Numbered from the stretch's first letter, positions 51,390-63,477 are shown. The stretch: DNA of 64,000 nucleotides from Terriglobia bacterium (GCA_021324185.1 JAJPJN010000076.1:1-64000), one strand, 5' to 3'. The notes: generated from the letters alone by a model not told the origin. A program made the numbers and translations.

Positions 51390-52601
51390 ATGCCAGATCG
51401 AGCGAGGTGCTGTGTAGTTGGCGGCGGCCCGGCCGGCATGATGCTGGGCTATTTGCTGGCGCGTGCCGGAGTGCAAGTCACTGTGCTCGAGAAACATCGC
51501 GACTTCTTTCGTGACTTCCGCGGCGACACGGTCCATCCCTCCACATTGCAGGTATTTTCTGAACTTGGATTACTTGAAGATCTTTTAAAACTGCCACACC
51601 AGAGGATTACTTCGGCCAGCGGCGTGTTCGGCGGCTTCGAGTTCACAATGGCCGATTTCAGTCATCTGCCGGTACGCTGCCGTTTTGTCGCGTTGATGCC
51701 GCAATGGGATTTTCTGAATTTCCTGGCCGGCAGGGCGCGACAGCTTCCCGGCTTTCGCATCGAAATGGAGCATGAAGCCACGGACCTGCTTTGGAACGGC
51801 GCCCGCGTGGCGGGTGTGACGGTGCAAACACCGTCTGGTACGCAGACAATCGAGGCAGACCTCGTCATCGGCTGTGATGGACGGCACTCGACGATTCGGC
51901 GCTGTTCAGGTTTCGAAGTGATCGATACCGGCGTTCCGATTGACGTGCTCTGGTTTCGCATTAGCAGAGAATCAACCGATCCGGAGCAATTACTCGGACG
52001 CGTGAACTACGGAAAAGCTCTCATTTTGATCAATCGCGGAGACTACTTCCAGGCGGGCATGATTATCCGGAAAAACAGTTTCGAGCAGATCAAACAAGCG
52101 GGTCTGCCGGCCTTCCGCGATTCCCTGGTGCGAATCGCACCACTTCTAAGCGATCGTGTTGACGAGCTGCGCGATTGGGACCAGATCAAGCTGCTCAGTG
52201 TTCAGATCAATCACCTGCGCTGCTGGCATCGAGCCGGCTTATTGTGCATCGGCGATGCCGCGCATGCGATGTCGCCGGCCGGAGGAGTAGGCATTAATGT
52301 CGCTATACAGGATGCGATTGCCGCAGCGCGCATTCTCATACCTGCCTTGCTCGGGAATCATCCAATAGACGGCGTGCTTGCCCGCGTACAGCGAAGACGC
52401 CAGTTTCCGGTGCGTGTGATTCAACAAATGCAGCGCCAGGCGCATCTGGCGCTGGCGCGTGTCTTCGATCACCCGGGGCCGCTGGCCGCGCCCTGGCAGC
52501 TCAAGCTTTTTGTGCGTATTCCGGGCGTGCAACGGTTCATGGGACGCCTGATCGGAATCGGCCTCCGGCCTGAGCATGTCCGAAATCTACCCGGCGTGTA
52601 G
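51390..52601 (+). CDS. FAD-dependent monooxygenase (aromatic hydroxylase type)
   Basis: ATG 51390 starts 5 bp after the SDR gene; the frame is open further up only because it shadows that gene. The 403-aa protein has the N-terminal FAD motif CVVGGGPAGMMLGYLLARAG, the DG motif near VIGCDGRHSTIRRCSGF, and the third motif CIGDAAHAMSPAGGVGINVA. This is the p-hydroxybenzoate-hydroxylase fold (PF01494). The substrate is unknown. It converges on the second receptor gene with a 7-bp gap. Confidence 0.92.
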   Translation: MPDRARCCVVGGGPAGMMLGYLLARAGVQVTVLEKHRDFFRDFRGDTVHPSTLQVFSELGLLEDLLKLPHQRITSASGVFGGFEFTMADFSHLPVRCRFVALMPQWDFLNFLAGRARQLPGFRIEMEHEATDLLWNGARVAGVTVQTPSGTQTIEADLVIGCDGRHSTIRRCSGFEVIDTGVPIDVLWFRISRESTDPEQLLGRVNYGKALILINRGDYFQAGMIIRKNSFEQIKQAGLPAFRDSLVRIAPLLSDRVDELRDWDQIKLLSVQINHLRCWHRAGLLCIGDAAHAMSPAGGVGINVAIQDAIAAARILIPALLGNHPIDGVLARVQRRRQFPVRVIQQMQRQAHLALARVFDHPGPLAAPWQLKLFVRIPGVQRFMGRLIGIGLRPEHVRNLPGV

Positions 52602-52608
52602 CCCCAAG

Positions 52609-55575
52609 CTAAAAGAAAATCTTTGCCGCTAATTGCAAAATGCGCGGATCGCTGGTGGCGCTGCCCGGAGCAGGAGTAAAGAACGTGCTCAACGGCACAA
52701 ACGTCGTGCCGGTGAAATTGTACTGCGTGGTCCGGAGCGATACGAAATTCACGCGGTTGGTCACATTGAACGCCTCTCCGATGATCTGAAGCCGCACGCG
52801 CTCCGAACCAAGCGGGAAGAATCGCGACAGCCGCACATCGTCCGTCATGAAGTTCGGACCGCGCAGTGCGTTCCGCCCCTGAAACGGTGTGCGATCGTTG
52901 CGTAAGTTGCCGTCATTATTAACGTCCGATACCTGCCCGATGCTCGACGTGTAGGGCCGTCCGCTCTGCACGTTTGCAAGCGTCGAAATCTCCCATCCGT
53001 TTACGACCGCGCGCAGGAACGCATTCCCGCCGGGCGATATGAAGTTTGTATCGAACACGCCGGAGAAGACAAAACGGTGCCGGATGTCGGCGTTCGCGTT
53101 CCCGCGATCCAGATCCGGCTGCAATTGGTTCTGCACAATCTTCGTATCATCCGTTCCAAACACCACAGCCGTCGCGTCCGGGTCATCGTCGATAGCGTGC
53201 GACCACGTGTAGGAAGTCTGAATCAGAAAATTATGTGAGAACCGCTTCGTGAGTTGGACGAATGCGCCGTTATAGCTCGAATCCGCCCCACTATCTGCCA
53301 GCCAGATCCGCCCGTAGTTCCCGTTGGGGCGTGCCGTCGGATGCCGGTAAAACACGAAGGTGCCCCCGCCTTGAACCGGAGCAACCACTGGCGTAGCGGG
53401 AAAGAGGTTAATGTCTCGCGTTCTGGGCAGATGCAGAGCATGTAAGCCGAGATATCCCATCGTGATCGAGTACGTGTTGCCAAGCTGCCGCTCGAGGTTG
53501 AAGTTCCATTGCTGCGTGCGCGGATTCACGAAATTATTCGCGAATACAAACAAACTCGGCGTGCGATTCACAGTCGGGATGCCCGGCAGCAGATTCGGAT
53601 AAGTCACCGGAATGTTGGGCGCATTAAAAGTAAACGACTGCACCTGAATGCCGTTTTGGGTGAACGCGGTTCCAGTGAAAATCGACGGCGTCACGGCATA
53701 AAAAATTCCGTAGCCGGCTCGAATGACCGTCTTCCCGTCTTCGGTGGGCGCATAAGCTAAAGCGAATCGCGGGCCGAAGTCAGTTTTGTCCAGGTTAATG
53801 CGGTTTGTTTTGATGTTCATGGCCGCGAGACTCGGATCGGGATTGAGAACCGGCGGCTGAGCGTAACCAAAGTAGTCGTAGCGCAGACCATAATTGAGAG
53901 TCAGTTTGCGTGAAATGCGCCAGCTATCTTGCACGAAGCCTGCATATTCGTTGACGTTCGGATAGACTGTAGCTCCCGTAGTCCCTGGTCCGGCGAACGC
54001 TTGGGTGAAGCTCGCCGGCTGATTCAACGCAAATGCATCGTAGCTGGTGAACGTAAAGGAACCGCCGAAGTTACCGGGAAAGTAGTTCGAGATCTGCTGG
54101 AAGATAAAGTCTGCTCCGAAGCGAATCGTGTGTGCGCCCGCCACGATGGACATAATCGCGGTCGGCTGGAACGTATCGATGTTTGCAGAGCGCGGGCTGA
54201 AGCTGTTGCGGCCGAAAGAAATCACCGTCGTGCCGCTCTGCTGGATGATCGTTTCCGGCGAGTTCGAATTCGCAAAGCCCGGCTCGTAATCGCGCGTATA
54301 GAAAAACCGGCCTTCGAGAACCTTGCTCGGGCCCAATGACGCCGTGTAGATGGCACCGGCATTATCCGTGCTCACGTTACTGTTGCCGGTGTGACCCACG
54401 GCGCTCGTGGCGCCCGCGTTCTCATAGTTCAGGCCCTTAAAGCGATTGGCGTTATAGCGGAATGAGATGTGCTGATTCTGCGTCAGGTTCCAATCCACTT
54501 TGCCCAGGTACACGTCGTTATTCAAGCTGTTCACATAGGAGACGAAATACTGCTGAAGGCGCGGCAGCACCGACTGTCCCAGGACATCGGTCGGGGCGGG
54601 CAGCACGCCGGGCGCTACCGTATTGGGCGTGGTGTTGCGCTGCCCGTCGTAATCGAAAAAGAAAAACGCGTGGTTGCGAACAATGGGGCCGCCGATATTG
54701 CCGCCAAACTGGTTGAAATGATACGCGCGTTTGGGCCGGCCGAGCGCGTTGTTATCCCAGCTATTCGCATTCAGTGCCTTATCGCGGAAGAATTCAAACG
54801 CATCTCCATGCAAGGCATTCGTGCCTGATTTCGTGATGGTATTAATAACGCCGCCGCCCGCGCGCCCGATCTCGGGCGCATAGCCGTTTGTGTTGACTTG
54901 AAATTCCTGGACGGCATCTTCGCTGAACGAATAGGGATTGCGTCCCGTTCCTGTGCGCCCCGTCGCCTGGCCGTAAAAGGTGTTATTAGCGTCTGAGCCA
55001 TCAATCAGCAGGCTGTTGGACGTGCCGCGCTGGCCGCCGAAGGAGAGATCGCCCGTGCGCGTGGGGTCGCGCACCACGCCCGGCGTCAATAGCGTGAAAT
55101 CCAGAAAGTTGCGGCCATTGATCGGCAGTTCCTGTATCTGCCGGTTCGAAATCGCGGTACTCGTCTCGGTCCGGCTGGTCTCAACAAGAGGCGCTTCTGC
55201 TGAAACGTCGATCCGCTGCGTCGCTGTCCCCACCTGCATCTGAATGTTCAGCGTGGCCACCGTCCCCACCGTCAGCCGGATGTTGTTTCGCACCGCCGTG
55301 CTGAAGCCGGGCTGCTCAATCGTCAGATCGTAAACGCCGACGGGCAAGTCCGTCAGGCTGTAGAGCCCGACGTCGGTCGTCTGCGTCTGGCGCACGAAGC
55401 CGGTTTCCGTGCTCCGCGCCGTCACCGTTGCTTTCGCTATCGCAGCGCCGGTGGGGTCCGTGACCGTCCCGGTTAAAGTCGCGGTCGCGACGCTCGATTG
55501 CGCCAGCGCCAAACCGCATGAGAAAAGCAGGAGGACGAAAGTCCGAGCTACACGATCTCTATTACTCACCGTCAT
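52609..55575 (-). CDS. Oar-like TonB-dependent receptor with carboxypeptidase-regulatory domain
   Basis: I take ATG 55575 (MTVSNRDRVARTFVLLLFSC) since a signal peptide follows at once; a longer frame starts at 55620. The 988-aa protein has a carboxypeptidase-regulatory domain (LTGTVTDPTGAAIAKATVTA, YSLTDLPVGVYDLTIEQPGF), a plug (IQELPINGRNFLDFTLLTPG, GVINTITKSGTNALHGDAFE) and a long barrel ending in LQLAAKIFF. Same family as the receptor at 14.8 kb but clearly diverged. The ligand is unknown. Confidence 0.92.
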   Translation of the reverse strand: MTVSNRDRVARTFVLLLFSCGLALAQSSVATATLTGTVTDPTGAAIAKATVTARSTETGFVRQTQTTDVGLYSLTDLPVGVYDLTIEQPGFSTAVRNNIRLTVGTVATLNIQMQVGTATQRIDVSAEAPLVETSRTETSTAISNRQIQELPINGRNFLDFTLLTPGVVRDPTRTGDLSFGGQRGTSNSLLIDGSDANNTFYGQATGRTGTGRNPYSFSEDAVQEFQVNTNGYAPEIGRAGGGVINTITKSGTNALHGDAFEFFRDKALNANSWDNNALGRPKRAYHFNQFGGNIGGPIVRNHAFFFFDYDGQRNTTPNTVAPGVLPAPTDVLGQSVLPRLQQYFVSYVNSLNNDVYLGKVDWNLTQNQHISFRYNANRFKGLNYENAGATSAVGHTGNSNVSTDNAGAIYTASLGPSKVLEGRFFYTRDYEPGFANSNSPETIIQQSGTTVISFGRNSFSPRSANIDTFQPTAIMSIVAGAHTIRFGADFIFQQISNYFPGNFGGSFTFTSYDAFALNQPASFTQAFAGPGTTGATVYPNVNEYAGFVQDSWRISRKLTLNYGLRYDYFGYAQPPVLNPDPSLAAMNIKTNRINLDKTDFGPRFALAYAPTEDGKTVIRAGYGIFYAVTPSIFTGTAFTQNGIQVQSFTFNAPNIPVTYPNLLPGIPTVNRTPSLFVFANNFVNPRTQQWNFNLERQLGNTYSITMGYLGLHALHLPRTRDINLFPATPVVAPVQGGGTFVFYRHPTARPNGNYGRIWLADSGADSSYNGAFVQLTKRFSHNFLIQTSYTWSHAIDDDPDATAVVFGTDDTKIVQNQLQPDLDRGNANADIRHRFVFSGVFDTNFISPGGNAFLRAVVNGWEISTLANVQSGRPYTSSIGQVSDVNNDGNLRNDRTPFQGRNALRGPNFMTDDVRLSRFFPLGSERVRLQIIGEAFNVTNRVNFVSLRTTQYNFTGTTFVPLSTFFTPAPGSATSDPRILQLAAKIFF

Positions 55576-55693
55576 ACCGTCCAGAATAACTGGCGGAGAC
55601 TTTCCCACTGTCTTCATCAACGGTGCTAGGTCTGTCTATATGCACGAAAGCGATGCCAAACGCATTGCAAAACATGCTGCTGGAAGGCCACCA

Positions 55694-55888
55694 ATGAAAA
55701 GCAGGGCCGCTGTATTACTTTCGATTGACGTGATCCTGGCCGTTTCTTCGATCGCGCTCGCGAAATCGCAAACCAGCTTCCCTGGCGCCCGCTCCGTCAC
55801 CTCGGGTCCAAAGCCTCGCCCTCCCAACTTGCGATCTCCTGCACGAGCGATGAAACCCCTGAAGGCGACCTTTCCGCCGCTCAAGTAA
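55694..55888 (+). CDS. Small putative secreted peptide, unknown
   Basis: ATG 55694 is preceded at 6 nt by GGAAGG. The 64-aa product starts MKSRAAVLLSIDVILAVSSI, a signal peptide that could be cut after ALAK or nearby. The rest is basic and proline-rich (SGPKPRPPNLRSPARAMKPL). No family recognised. It lies 9 bp before the Imm50-like gene on the same strand and may be co-transcribed. Small size makes the call tentative. Confidence 0.45.
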   Translation: MKSRAAVLLSIDVILAVSSIALAKSQTSFPGARSVTSGPKPRPPNLRSPARAMKPLKATFPPLK

Positions 55889-55897
55889 ATTTCAATC

Positions 55898-56323
55898 ATG
55901 AAAAGCAGAATCGCAGGCTTTGAGAACGTCGTCCGGACGGTCGGATTTGAAACAACGTTCCACGACAGCGAGGTGCTACGGCTCCAACTCGAGAGGCTAA
56001 GCGGAAAGGCGAACCTGACCATCTCTCTACTCACACGAAGGAGCCTCTGGCCTGCTGAAAAGGATGCCTCCGAGCCGCTGCACTATATCGTTCAGCTCAA
56101 ATTCCGCGATATCGAAGATCTGGAACTGGAGGGGTTCAATCACCAGAATGTAATTGCGGAGATGATTCAGTCCTTCGATAAGGATCGATTGACGATCCGT
56201 TTTGCCGGCCTTTTCGGCCTCGACTGCAGTTTTAGCTGCAAAGAGGGCGAGGTCGTGTCAATCGAGCAAACGGATATGCAATTGGGTGCGCCTTTTTCGG
56301 CGGGACATTCCGAACACATCTAA
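55898..56323 (+). CDS. Imm50-like immunity family protein
   Basis: The 141-aa protein has no signal peptide. Its pattern fits the Imm50 immunity family as I remember it: an early FHDSEVLRLQLERL (the fHDaev motif), a middle HYIVQLKFRDIEDLELEGFN with HQNVI, and a late FGLDCSFSCKEGEVV. Imm50 proteins are predicted to neutralise polymorphic toxins in the cytoplasm. No toxin gene is adjacent; the upstream gene is a small secreted peptide. Also found as orphans, where the role is unclear. Confidence 0.7.
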   Translation: MKSRIAGFENVVRTVGFETTFHDSEVLRLQLERLSGKANLTISLLTRRSLWPAEKDASEPLHYIVQLKFRDIEDLELEGFNHQNVIAEMIQSFDKDRLTIRFAGLFGLDCSFSCKEGEVVSIEQTDMQLGAPFSAGHSEHI

Positions 56324-56576
56324 CGCCGCCGTGGCGCCAGCTACAAGGCTCGGTTCCCGGCGCTCCCGCCCGCCCCCGACGCTCCCTCCAAGACCTCCGC
56401 CCTCAGAACCCCGAAGCGCAGAACCCCCTCAACTCTACCGCGCCAATGTTAGATTGAACAATAACGGCGTTTGCGCCCCGGCGCGGCGTTGCGTTCCGTC
56501 CTCTGGACCTTCCTGGAAGGCGCCAGAATGTTCAGTTAAATCCATTGGTTAGTTACTCGAAGGAGGCTCTTTGTAC

Positions 56577-59051
<2,475 letters not shown>

Positions 59052-59142
59052 CCGCATCGCCCAATCCGGTGCAGGTCGCCGGCTCCGTTCGGCCAACCCG
59101 CCCCCCAATCCTGGTTTAAGATCGTACAGAAAGTAAGCGGCG

Positions 59143-60387
59143 ATGGATTACTACGAGGAACTTGGCATAGCTCCCAATGCCGGCGAAGAGGAGATTCGCC
59201 GCGCCCATCGCCGGATGACGAAGCTGTTCCATCCCGATCAGCACACCGACGAGAGTCTGAAGCAGTTAGGCGAAGTGCAAATGCGGCGCCTGAACTCGAT
59301 TGTCGCCGTGCTTCTCGATCCGGAAAGCCGGCGCGAATACGATGAACAGCTTCGTACCGAGGGTCCCGGTTATCCCGCCTTCCGTCCTGCCGCCGCCAGG
59401 AGGCGCCGCCGCCCGTCCTGGCCCTGGTGGTTGGCTAGCACGGCAGCGGCAGTTGTCTTGACGCTGGTCGTCGTATGGTTCTGGGCGGGAAACTTTGGCA
59501 GTTCGTTTTTCGGCAATCGCACTCCCACCTATATTCCGCCCGACAGTCGCGATGCGCCGGCCTCCGCCGCTGAAGTAGTCCAGCCCTCCGCGCATCCACA
59601 AGCGAATGCAACTCCAGCGCCTGCCGCCCAATCACCTCGGCAAGAGCCATCTATCGTTCGCCCGGTTCCCTCACAAACGGTTGCGAAAGTGCCGCCGCCC
59701 GCGAATCCTGCCCCAGCTCAATCGCAGCTTAGCCAATCACAGGTTGTGCAAGCTCCCATCTTGCAATCCCAAATTTCGGAAAATTCGCCGAATCCACCCG
59801 CACACAAAGTTCTCGTGCTGCCAAAAACGGATATCGCCGCCGCGATGCGCCCGGCCGAACCGCACGTCGATCTTCCCCCGCCCCCGCGTCTTTCGGTTGC
59901 GAGCCCGTCGCGTGTAGAAGGATCCGCCCTACCTGTTGCGAGCCTGCCGTCCGCTCCTGTAAAACCTCCGCTCGAACCGCCCGCCGCCAAAACCGTCAGC
60001 TACTCGGCCCCGAAGCCTGCTCCAGCCGACCCGCTCGAGGGCGAGTGGATCTATGCGCCCAGCCAGCCCGAAAAAAAGAAGGCTGGCTTCTATCCGCCCG
60101 AATATATCGATCTCAAGCTTTTCCGCGAGGAAGGCCGTCTGCGGGGGCAATACCGCGCCCGCTACCACGTCACTGGACGGCCGATCTCTCCGGACGTGGA
60201 ATTCGTGCTCTCATCCGATTCCGACGAGCACAATTTCACCTGGAAAGCTCCCAACGGCACGCAAGGCACTTTTACCATCAGCGCCATCGATCCCAACATG
60301 ATTCGTGTTGAATGGCGCACCACGGTTTTCAGCCGCAAGCCCGCGCTCACCGCCGGAACCGCGACTTTAGTCAAGCGCGGTCAATAG
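59143..60387 (+). CDS. J-domain protein with single transmembrane helix
   Basis: The 414-aa protein has an N-terminal J domain (residues 1-68) with the HPD motif at 30-32 (KLFHPDQHTD), an R-rich stretch, one membrane helix (WWLASTAAAVVLTLVVVWFW, about 90-109), a proline/alanine/glutamine-rich linker of about 160 residues, and a C-terminal beta-rich domain (about 295-410). There is no zinc finger, so it is not DnaJ itself. It may recruit DnaK to the membrane, with the C-terminal domain outside. The C-terminal domain is not recognised. Confidence 0.85.
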   Translation: MDYYEELGIAPNAGEEEIRRAHRRMTKLFHPDQHTDESLKQLGEVQMRRLNSIVAVLLDPESRREYDEQLRTEGPGYPAFRPAAARRRRRPSWPWWLASTAAAVVLTLVVVWFWAGNFGSSFFGNRTPTYIPPDSRDAPASAAEVVQPSAHPQANATPAPAAQSPRQEPSIVRPVPSQTVAKVPPPANPAPAQSQLSQSQVVQAPILQSQISENSPNPPAHKVLVLPKTDIAAAMRPAEPHVDLPPPPRLSVASPSRVEGSALPVASLPSAPVKPPLEPPAAKTVSYSAPKPAPADPLEGEWIYAPSQPEKKKAGFYPPEYIDLKLFREEGRLRGQYRARYHVTGRPISPDVEFVLSSDSDEHNFTWKAPNGTQGTFTISAIDPNMIRVEWRTTVFSRKPALTAGTATLVKRGQ

Positions 60388-60418
60388 AACAAACCGGCGC
60401 CGCTAGCCGCCGCAAAGC

Positions 60419-60922
60419 TCACTGCGAACTGGCCGCTCGAATCTTCAAATTGTGTATCGCGGCCGCAGAAAACAGCGAGGCTTCGCCCAAGTTCCCGATA
60501 GTGAACGCACTGCGAAGATCCTTCCGCTTGCGCAGCCAGATCTGCGGAATAATAACCGCCGCTGCAACGCCAGCCTTAATCGCCGCGCCCTTCGCCCCGA
60601 ATGTCCCGTTGCCACCGGCCAGTAACGGATTGCTCTCCAGTTTTCCCCAGGAACTTGCCGCATCCAAACCCGTTGCCGCCACCGCCGCCACCATGCTCGC
60701 GATCCAGAGGCGGTTCATCATCCGCTCGTGTGAATCCTCCACTCCCGCGACACTCGTCGCCGTCGCGGCGGAATTTGCCGCATCGCTCGCCGAATTCGGC
60801 AATGCCGCCAGTTTCACCCCGGCCAACTGCCCCGGTTGAGGCGGCCCCGCCGGATCGGCCGCAAATAGGATAGAGCTCAAAAGCAACAGCGGTATCGCCC
60901 CGCTCCAGACGCGTAAATTCAT
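60419..60922 (-). CDS. Hypothetical exported/membrane protein
   Basis: From ATG 60922 (MNLRVWSGAIPLLLLSSILF) the 167-aa product has a signal peptide cut near FAADP. It then has an alanine-rich part, a hydrophobic segment RLWIASMVAAVAATGLDAAS, the sequence GKLESNPLLAGGNGTFG, and another helix (AAIKAGVAAAVIIPQIWL). The E-x-NPLL pattern recalls DUF5658-type small membrane proteins, but I am not sure. It converges with the J-domain gene. Confidence 0.65.
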   Translation of the reverse strand: MNLRVWSGAIPLLLLSSILFAADPAGPPQPGQLAGVKLAALPNSASDAANSAATATSVAGVEDSHERMMNRLWIASMVAAVAATGLDAASSWGKLESNPLLAGGNGTFGAKGAAIKAGVAAAVIIPQIWLRKRKDLRSAFTIGNLGEASLFSAAAIHNLKIRAASSQ

Positions 60923-61016
60923 CCTGACCTCTGCCCGCGTATGCTGCGCGGTCACTATTTTGATCGGCGGCAAACGCGCTGGAGGTTAGCCTGTCCAAAT
61001 TGTGCAAACTCAAATT

Positions 61017-62156
61017 ATGAGCAGCCGTACGCGTACGTTTTGGCGGCAAATGACCGATGGCATCGCCATCCAGCAACTCTGGCATCAGTTTCAAAGCGAT
61101 GCCCGGGCCAGCTACCGGCTGTACTCGAGTGAGATCGATCAGGCGCCGCTCGGCAAAGAGAGCCGCCGCAACCACTTCAAGCGAGTGGTCCGCGGGCTCT
61201 TCTGGGCCATGGTGTTGAAACTCTCCCCTGCCCGCCGTGTGCTCTTTGTCCTCGCGCTCGTTCTTCTCGTCTTCCCGGGATTCGACGTGCAAACCAGAAG
61301 CGTCGAAGTGCAAGTGCCGAATCTCGCCTTCTTCGGTGGACTCATACTCGTAATCCTCTTCGCCCTGGAACTGGCCGACCGCGTCACCATGAAGCGCGAT
61401 CTCGAAATTGCAAAAGAGATCCAAAGCTGGCTGATGCCCGACGCCGCGCCCCAGGTGGACGGCATAGAAATCGCTTTCGCCACCCGCCCCGCCAACACCG
61501 TCGCCGGCGATTACTACGATGCCTTCCTACGCCCCATAACGGCAGACTGCAGCGCCCAGGATCAGTCCCTGATTATCGTCGTCGCCGATGTCGCCGGCAA
61601 GAGCGTTCCCGCAGCCTTGCTGATGGCAACCCTCCGGGCCAGCCTCCGCACGCTCGCCGGTGTCTGTCACAACCTGGTCGACCTCATGGAGCGCCTCAAT
61701 CGCTACTCCTGCGAACAAAACGTCGGCCGCCAGCGGTTCACCACCATCTTCATCGCTGAATTTCACCCACGCACGCGCCGGCTCGTCTACATCAACGCCG
61801 GTCACAATTGGCCCGTACTGCGGCGCGCCTCCGGAGCAATTGAGCGGCTGGAAACTGGCGGTCTGCCGATCGGCATTATGCCGGTTACGCATTACGAGTG
61901 CGGTGAATGCATGCTGAATCCCGGCGACCTGCTCGTCATCTTCACCGACGGCCTCGTCGAGGCCGAAAACGACAATCAGGAAGAGTTCGGAGAGGCGCGC
62001 CTGCTCGCCTGCCTCAACAACAATCCCGTCACAAGCGCGAGCAACGTGCTAAATAACCTGATGACGTTCGCCGATCAATTCGTCGCTACCGCTCCCCAGC
62101 ACGACGACATCACCTGTCTGGTTATGCGCCACGCCGGCCTTGCCGCAGCAGGATAG
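61017..62156 (+). CDS. SpoIIE/PP2C-type serine phosphatase, membrane-anchored
   Basis: Start ATG 61017 is chosen; GTG 61002 is possible, with GGAGG 16 nt before it. The 379-aa product has two membrane helices (about residues 75-120: VLFVLALVLLVFPGF and LAFFGGLILVILFALELA), then a PPM phosphatase of the RsbU/SpoIIE class: EIAKEIQSWLMPDAAPQVDG, VAGDYYDAF, VVADVAGKSVPAALLMATLR with metal-binding D, NAGHNWPVLRRA and LVIFTDGLVEAEN. Such enzymes act in anti-sigma partner-switching or other Ser/Thr signalling. A TPR-sensor-like gene follows after 25 bp. Confidence 0.92.
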   Translation: MSSRTRTFWRQMTDGIAIQQLWHQFQSDARASYRLYSSEIDQAPLGKESRRNHFKRVVRGLFWAMVLKLSPARRVLFVLALVLLVFPGFDVQTRSVEVQVPNLAFFGGLILVILFALELADRVTMKRDLEIAKEIQSWLMPDAAPQVDGIEIAFATRPANTVAGDYYDAFLRPITADCSAQDQSLIIVVADVAGKSVPAALLMATLRASLRTLAGVCHNLVDLMERLNRYSCEQNVGRQRFTTIFIAEFHPRTRRLVYINAGHNWPVLRRASGAIERLETGGLPIGIMPVTHYECGECMLNPGDLLVIFTDGLVEAENDNQEEFGEARLLACLNNNPVTSASNVLNNLMTFADQFVATAPQHDDITCLVMRHAGLAAAG

Positions 62157-62181
62157 AATAAGCATCTCTCTAGGAGCTGCA

Positions 62182-63477
62182 ATGCCGGACAAAAAAACCT
62201 GCTTCGTCGTGATGGGGTTCGGAAAGAAAACCGACTACCAGACCGGGCGCGTGCTGGATTTGGATAAATCCTACAAGAACATCATCAAGCCGGCAGCCGA
62301 AGCAGCAGGCCTCGATTGCAAGCGTGCCGACGAGATCGTTCATTCGGGCACCATCGACGTCCCCATGTATGAGCAACTGCTCTCGGCAGACGTCGTCGTC
62401 GCCGACGTTTCCACCTACAACCCGAACGCGTTCTATGAGCTCGGTGTCCGCCACGCCCTGCGGCCTTACACCACCATCACGATCGCCGAAGACAAGATGA
62501 CCTTCCCCTTTGATATCGGCCACATCGCTGTCCGCAAGTATCATCACATGGGCGAGGGCATCGATTTCGACGAAGTAGAACGGATGAGAGCCGAGCTCAA
62601 AAACGCCATGGAGACGATTCTTTCGAAAACGCCAGAGAAGGATAGTCCCATCTACACCTTTTTTTCCGATCTGGAGCCGCCCATGCGCAAAAAGCTTCAG
62701 CAGGCGATCGCCGAGTCAGCTCCCGCCGCCATGGCCGCGCCCGCTCCGGCTTCCACCGCCGCCACCACCCCGAGCCCCACCATGAGCATGCTCATGGAGC
62801 AGGCCGCCGCCGCTATGGCGCGAAGTGATTGCTCCGCCGCCAAGGCGCTCTACACAGCCGCCCGTACGCTCGCGCCCAACGATCCGTTTGTCGCGCAGCG
62901 CCTGGCCTTGGTCACCTACAAATCGCACTGCGAGGAGCCCATGCGGCCGCTGCAGGAAGCCGCCGCCATCTTGGAAGAGCTCTCTCCTGCAACTTCAACC
63001 GATACGGAAACCCTCGGCCTCTGGGGTGCCGTCCACAAACGCATGTGGGATGTGCGAAAGCAAAAAGAGGATCTGGACACCGCCATCAGCGCCTACGAAA
63101 AAGGCTTCTACTTAAAAAACGATTACTACAACGGCATCAATCTGGCATTTCTCTATGACGTGCGCGCTTCCACTACCTCGGGCAACGAAGCCATCGCCGA
63201 TGCCGTCATGGCCCGCCGCGTCCGCCAGCGCGTCCTAAGTATCTGCGAGAATTTTTTGTCCGAACGCAGCACCTTGCGCCCGGACGACGAATATTGGGTC
63301 TTAGCCACCATGGCCGAAGCCTACGCCGGAATCGGTGACAAATACAAGGCCGAGCAGTTACTCAGCAAAGCCAAAGCGCTGAATCAGCCGGACTGGATGC
63401 TGGAGAGCACCAACACCCAGCTCGCGAAACTGAATGCGTTGCTCGCCACCGGACCTCTACCGGTGCCGGCTCAATAA
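62182..63477 (+). CDS. Protein with deoxyribosyltransferase/TIR-like N-terminal domain and TPR-S-like repeats
   Basis: TAGGAG lies a few nt before ATG 62182 and decides the start (431 aa). Residues 1-165 start KKTCFVVMGFGKKTDYQTGR and contain VPMYEQLLSADVVVADVSTY and NAFYELGVRHALRPYTTITI. This Rossmann-like pattern resembles nucleoside deoxyribosyltransferase/TIR-like nucleotide-acting domains (D-x-S, N-x-x-YE-x-G). An A/P-rich linker (about 195-225) leads to TPR-type repeats resembling the TPR-S/TRAFs-binding sensor domain known from conflict systems. No enzyme activity is proven. Its 3' end overlaps the convergent FG-GAP gene by 21 bp. Confidence 0.82.
   Translation: MPDKKTCFVVMGFGKKTDYQTGRVLDLDKSYKNIIKPAAEAAGLDCKRADEIVHSGTIDVPMYEQLLSADVVVADVSTYNPNAFYELGVRHALRPYTTITIAEDKMTFPFDIGHIAVRKYHHMGEGIDFDEVERMRAELKNAMETILSKTPEKDSPIYTFFSDLEPPMRKKLQQAIAESAPAAMAAPAPASTAATTPSPTMSMLMEQAAAAMARSDCSAAKALYTAARTLAPNDPFVAQRLALVTYKSHCEEPMRPLQEAAAILEELSPATSTDTETLGLWGAVHKRMWDVRKQKEDLDTAISAYEKGFYLKNDYYNGINLAFLYDVRASTTSGNEAIADAVMARRVRQRVLSICENFLSERSTLRPDDEYWVLATMAEAYAGIGDKYKAEQLLSKAKALNQPDWMLESTNTQLAKLNALLATGPLPVPAQ

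Noticed and set aside
60576-61424. 282-aa minus-strand frame across two genes
   Set aside because: It overlaps the SpoIIE phosphatase and the hypothetical exported protein, both better supported by motifs and signal peptide.
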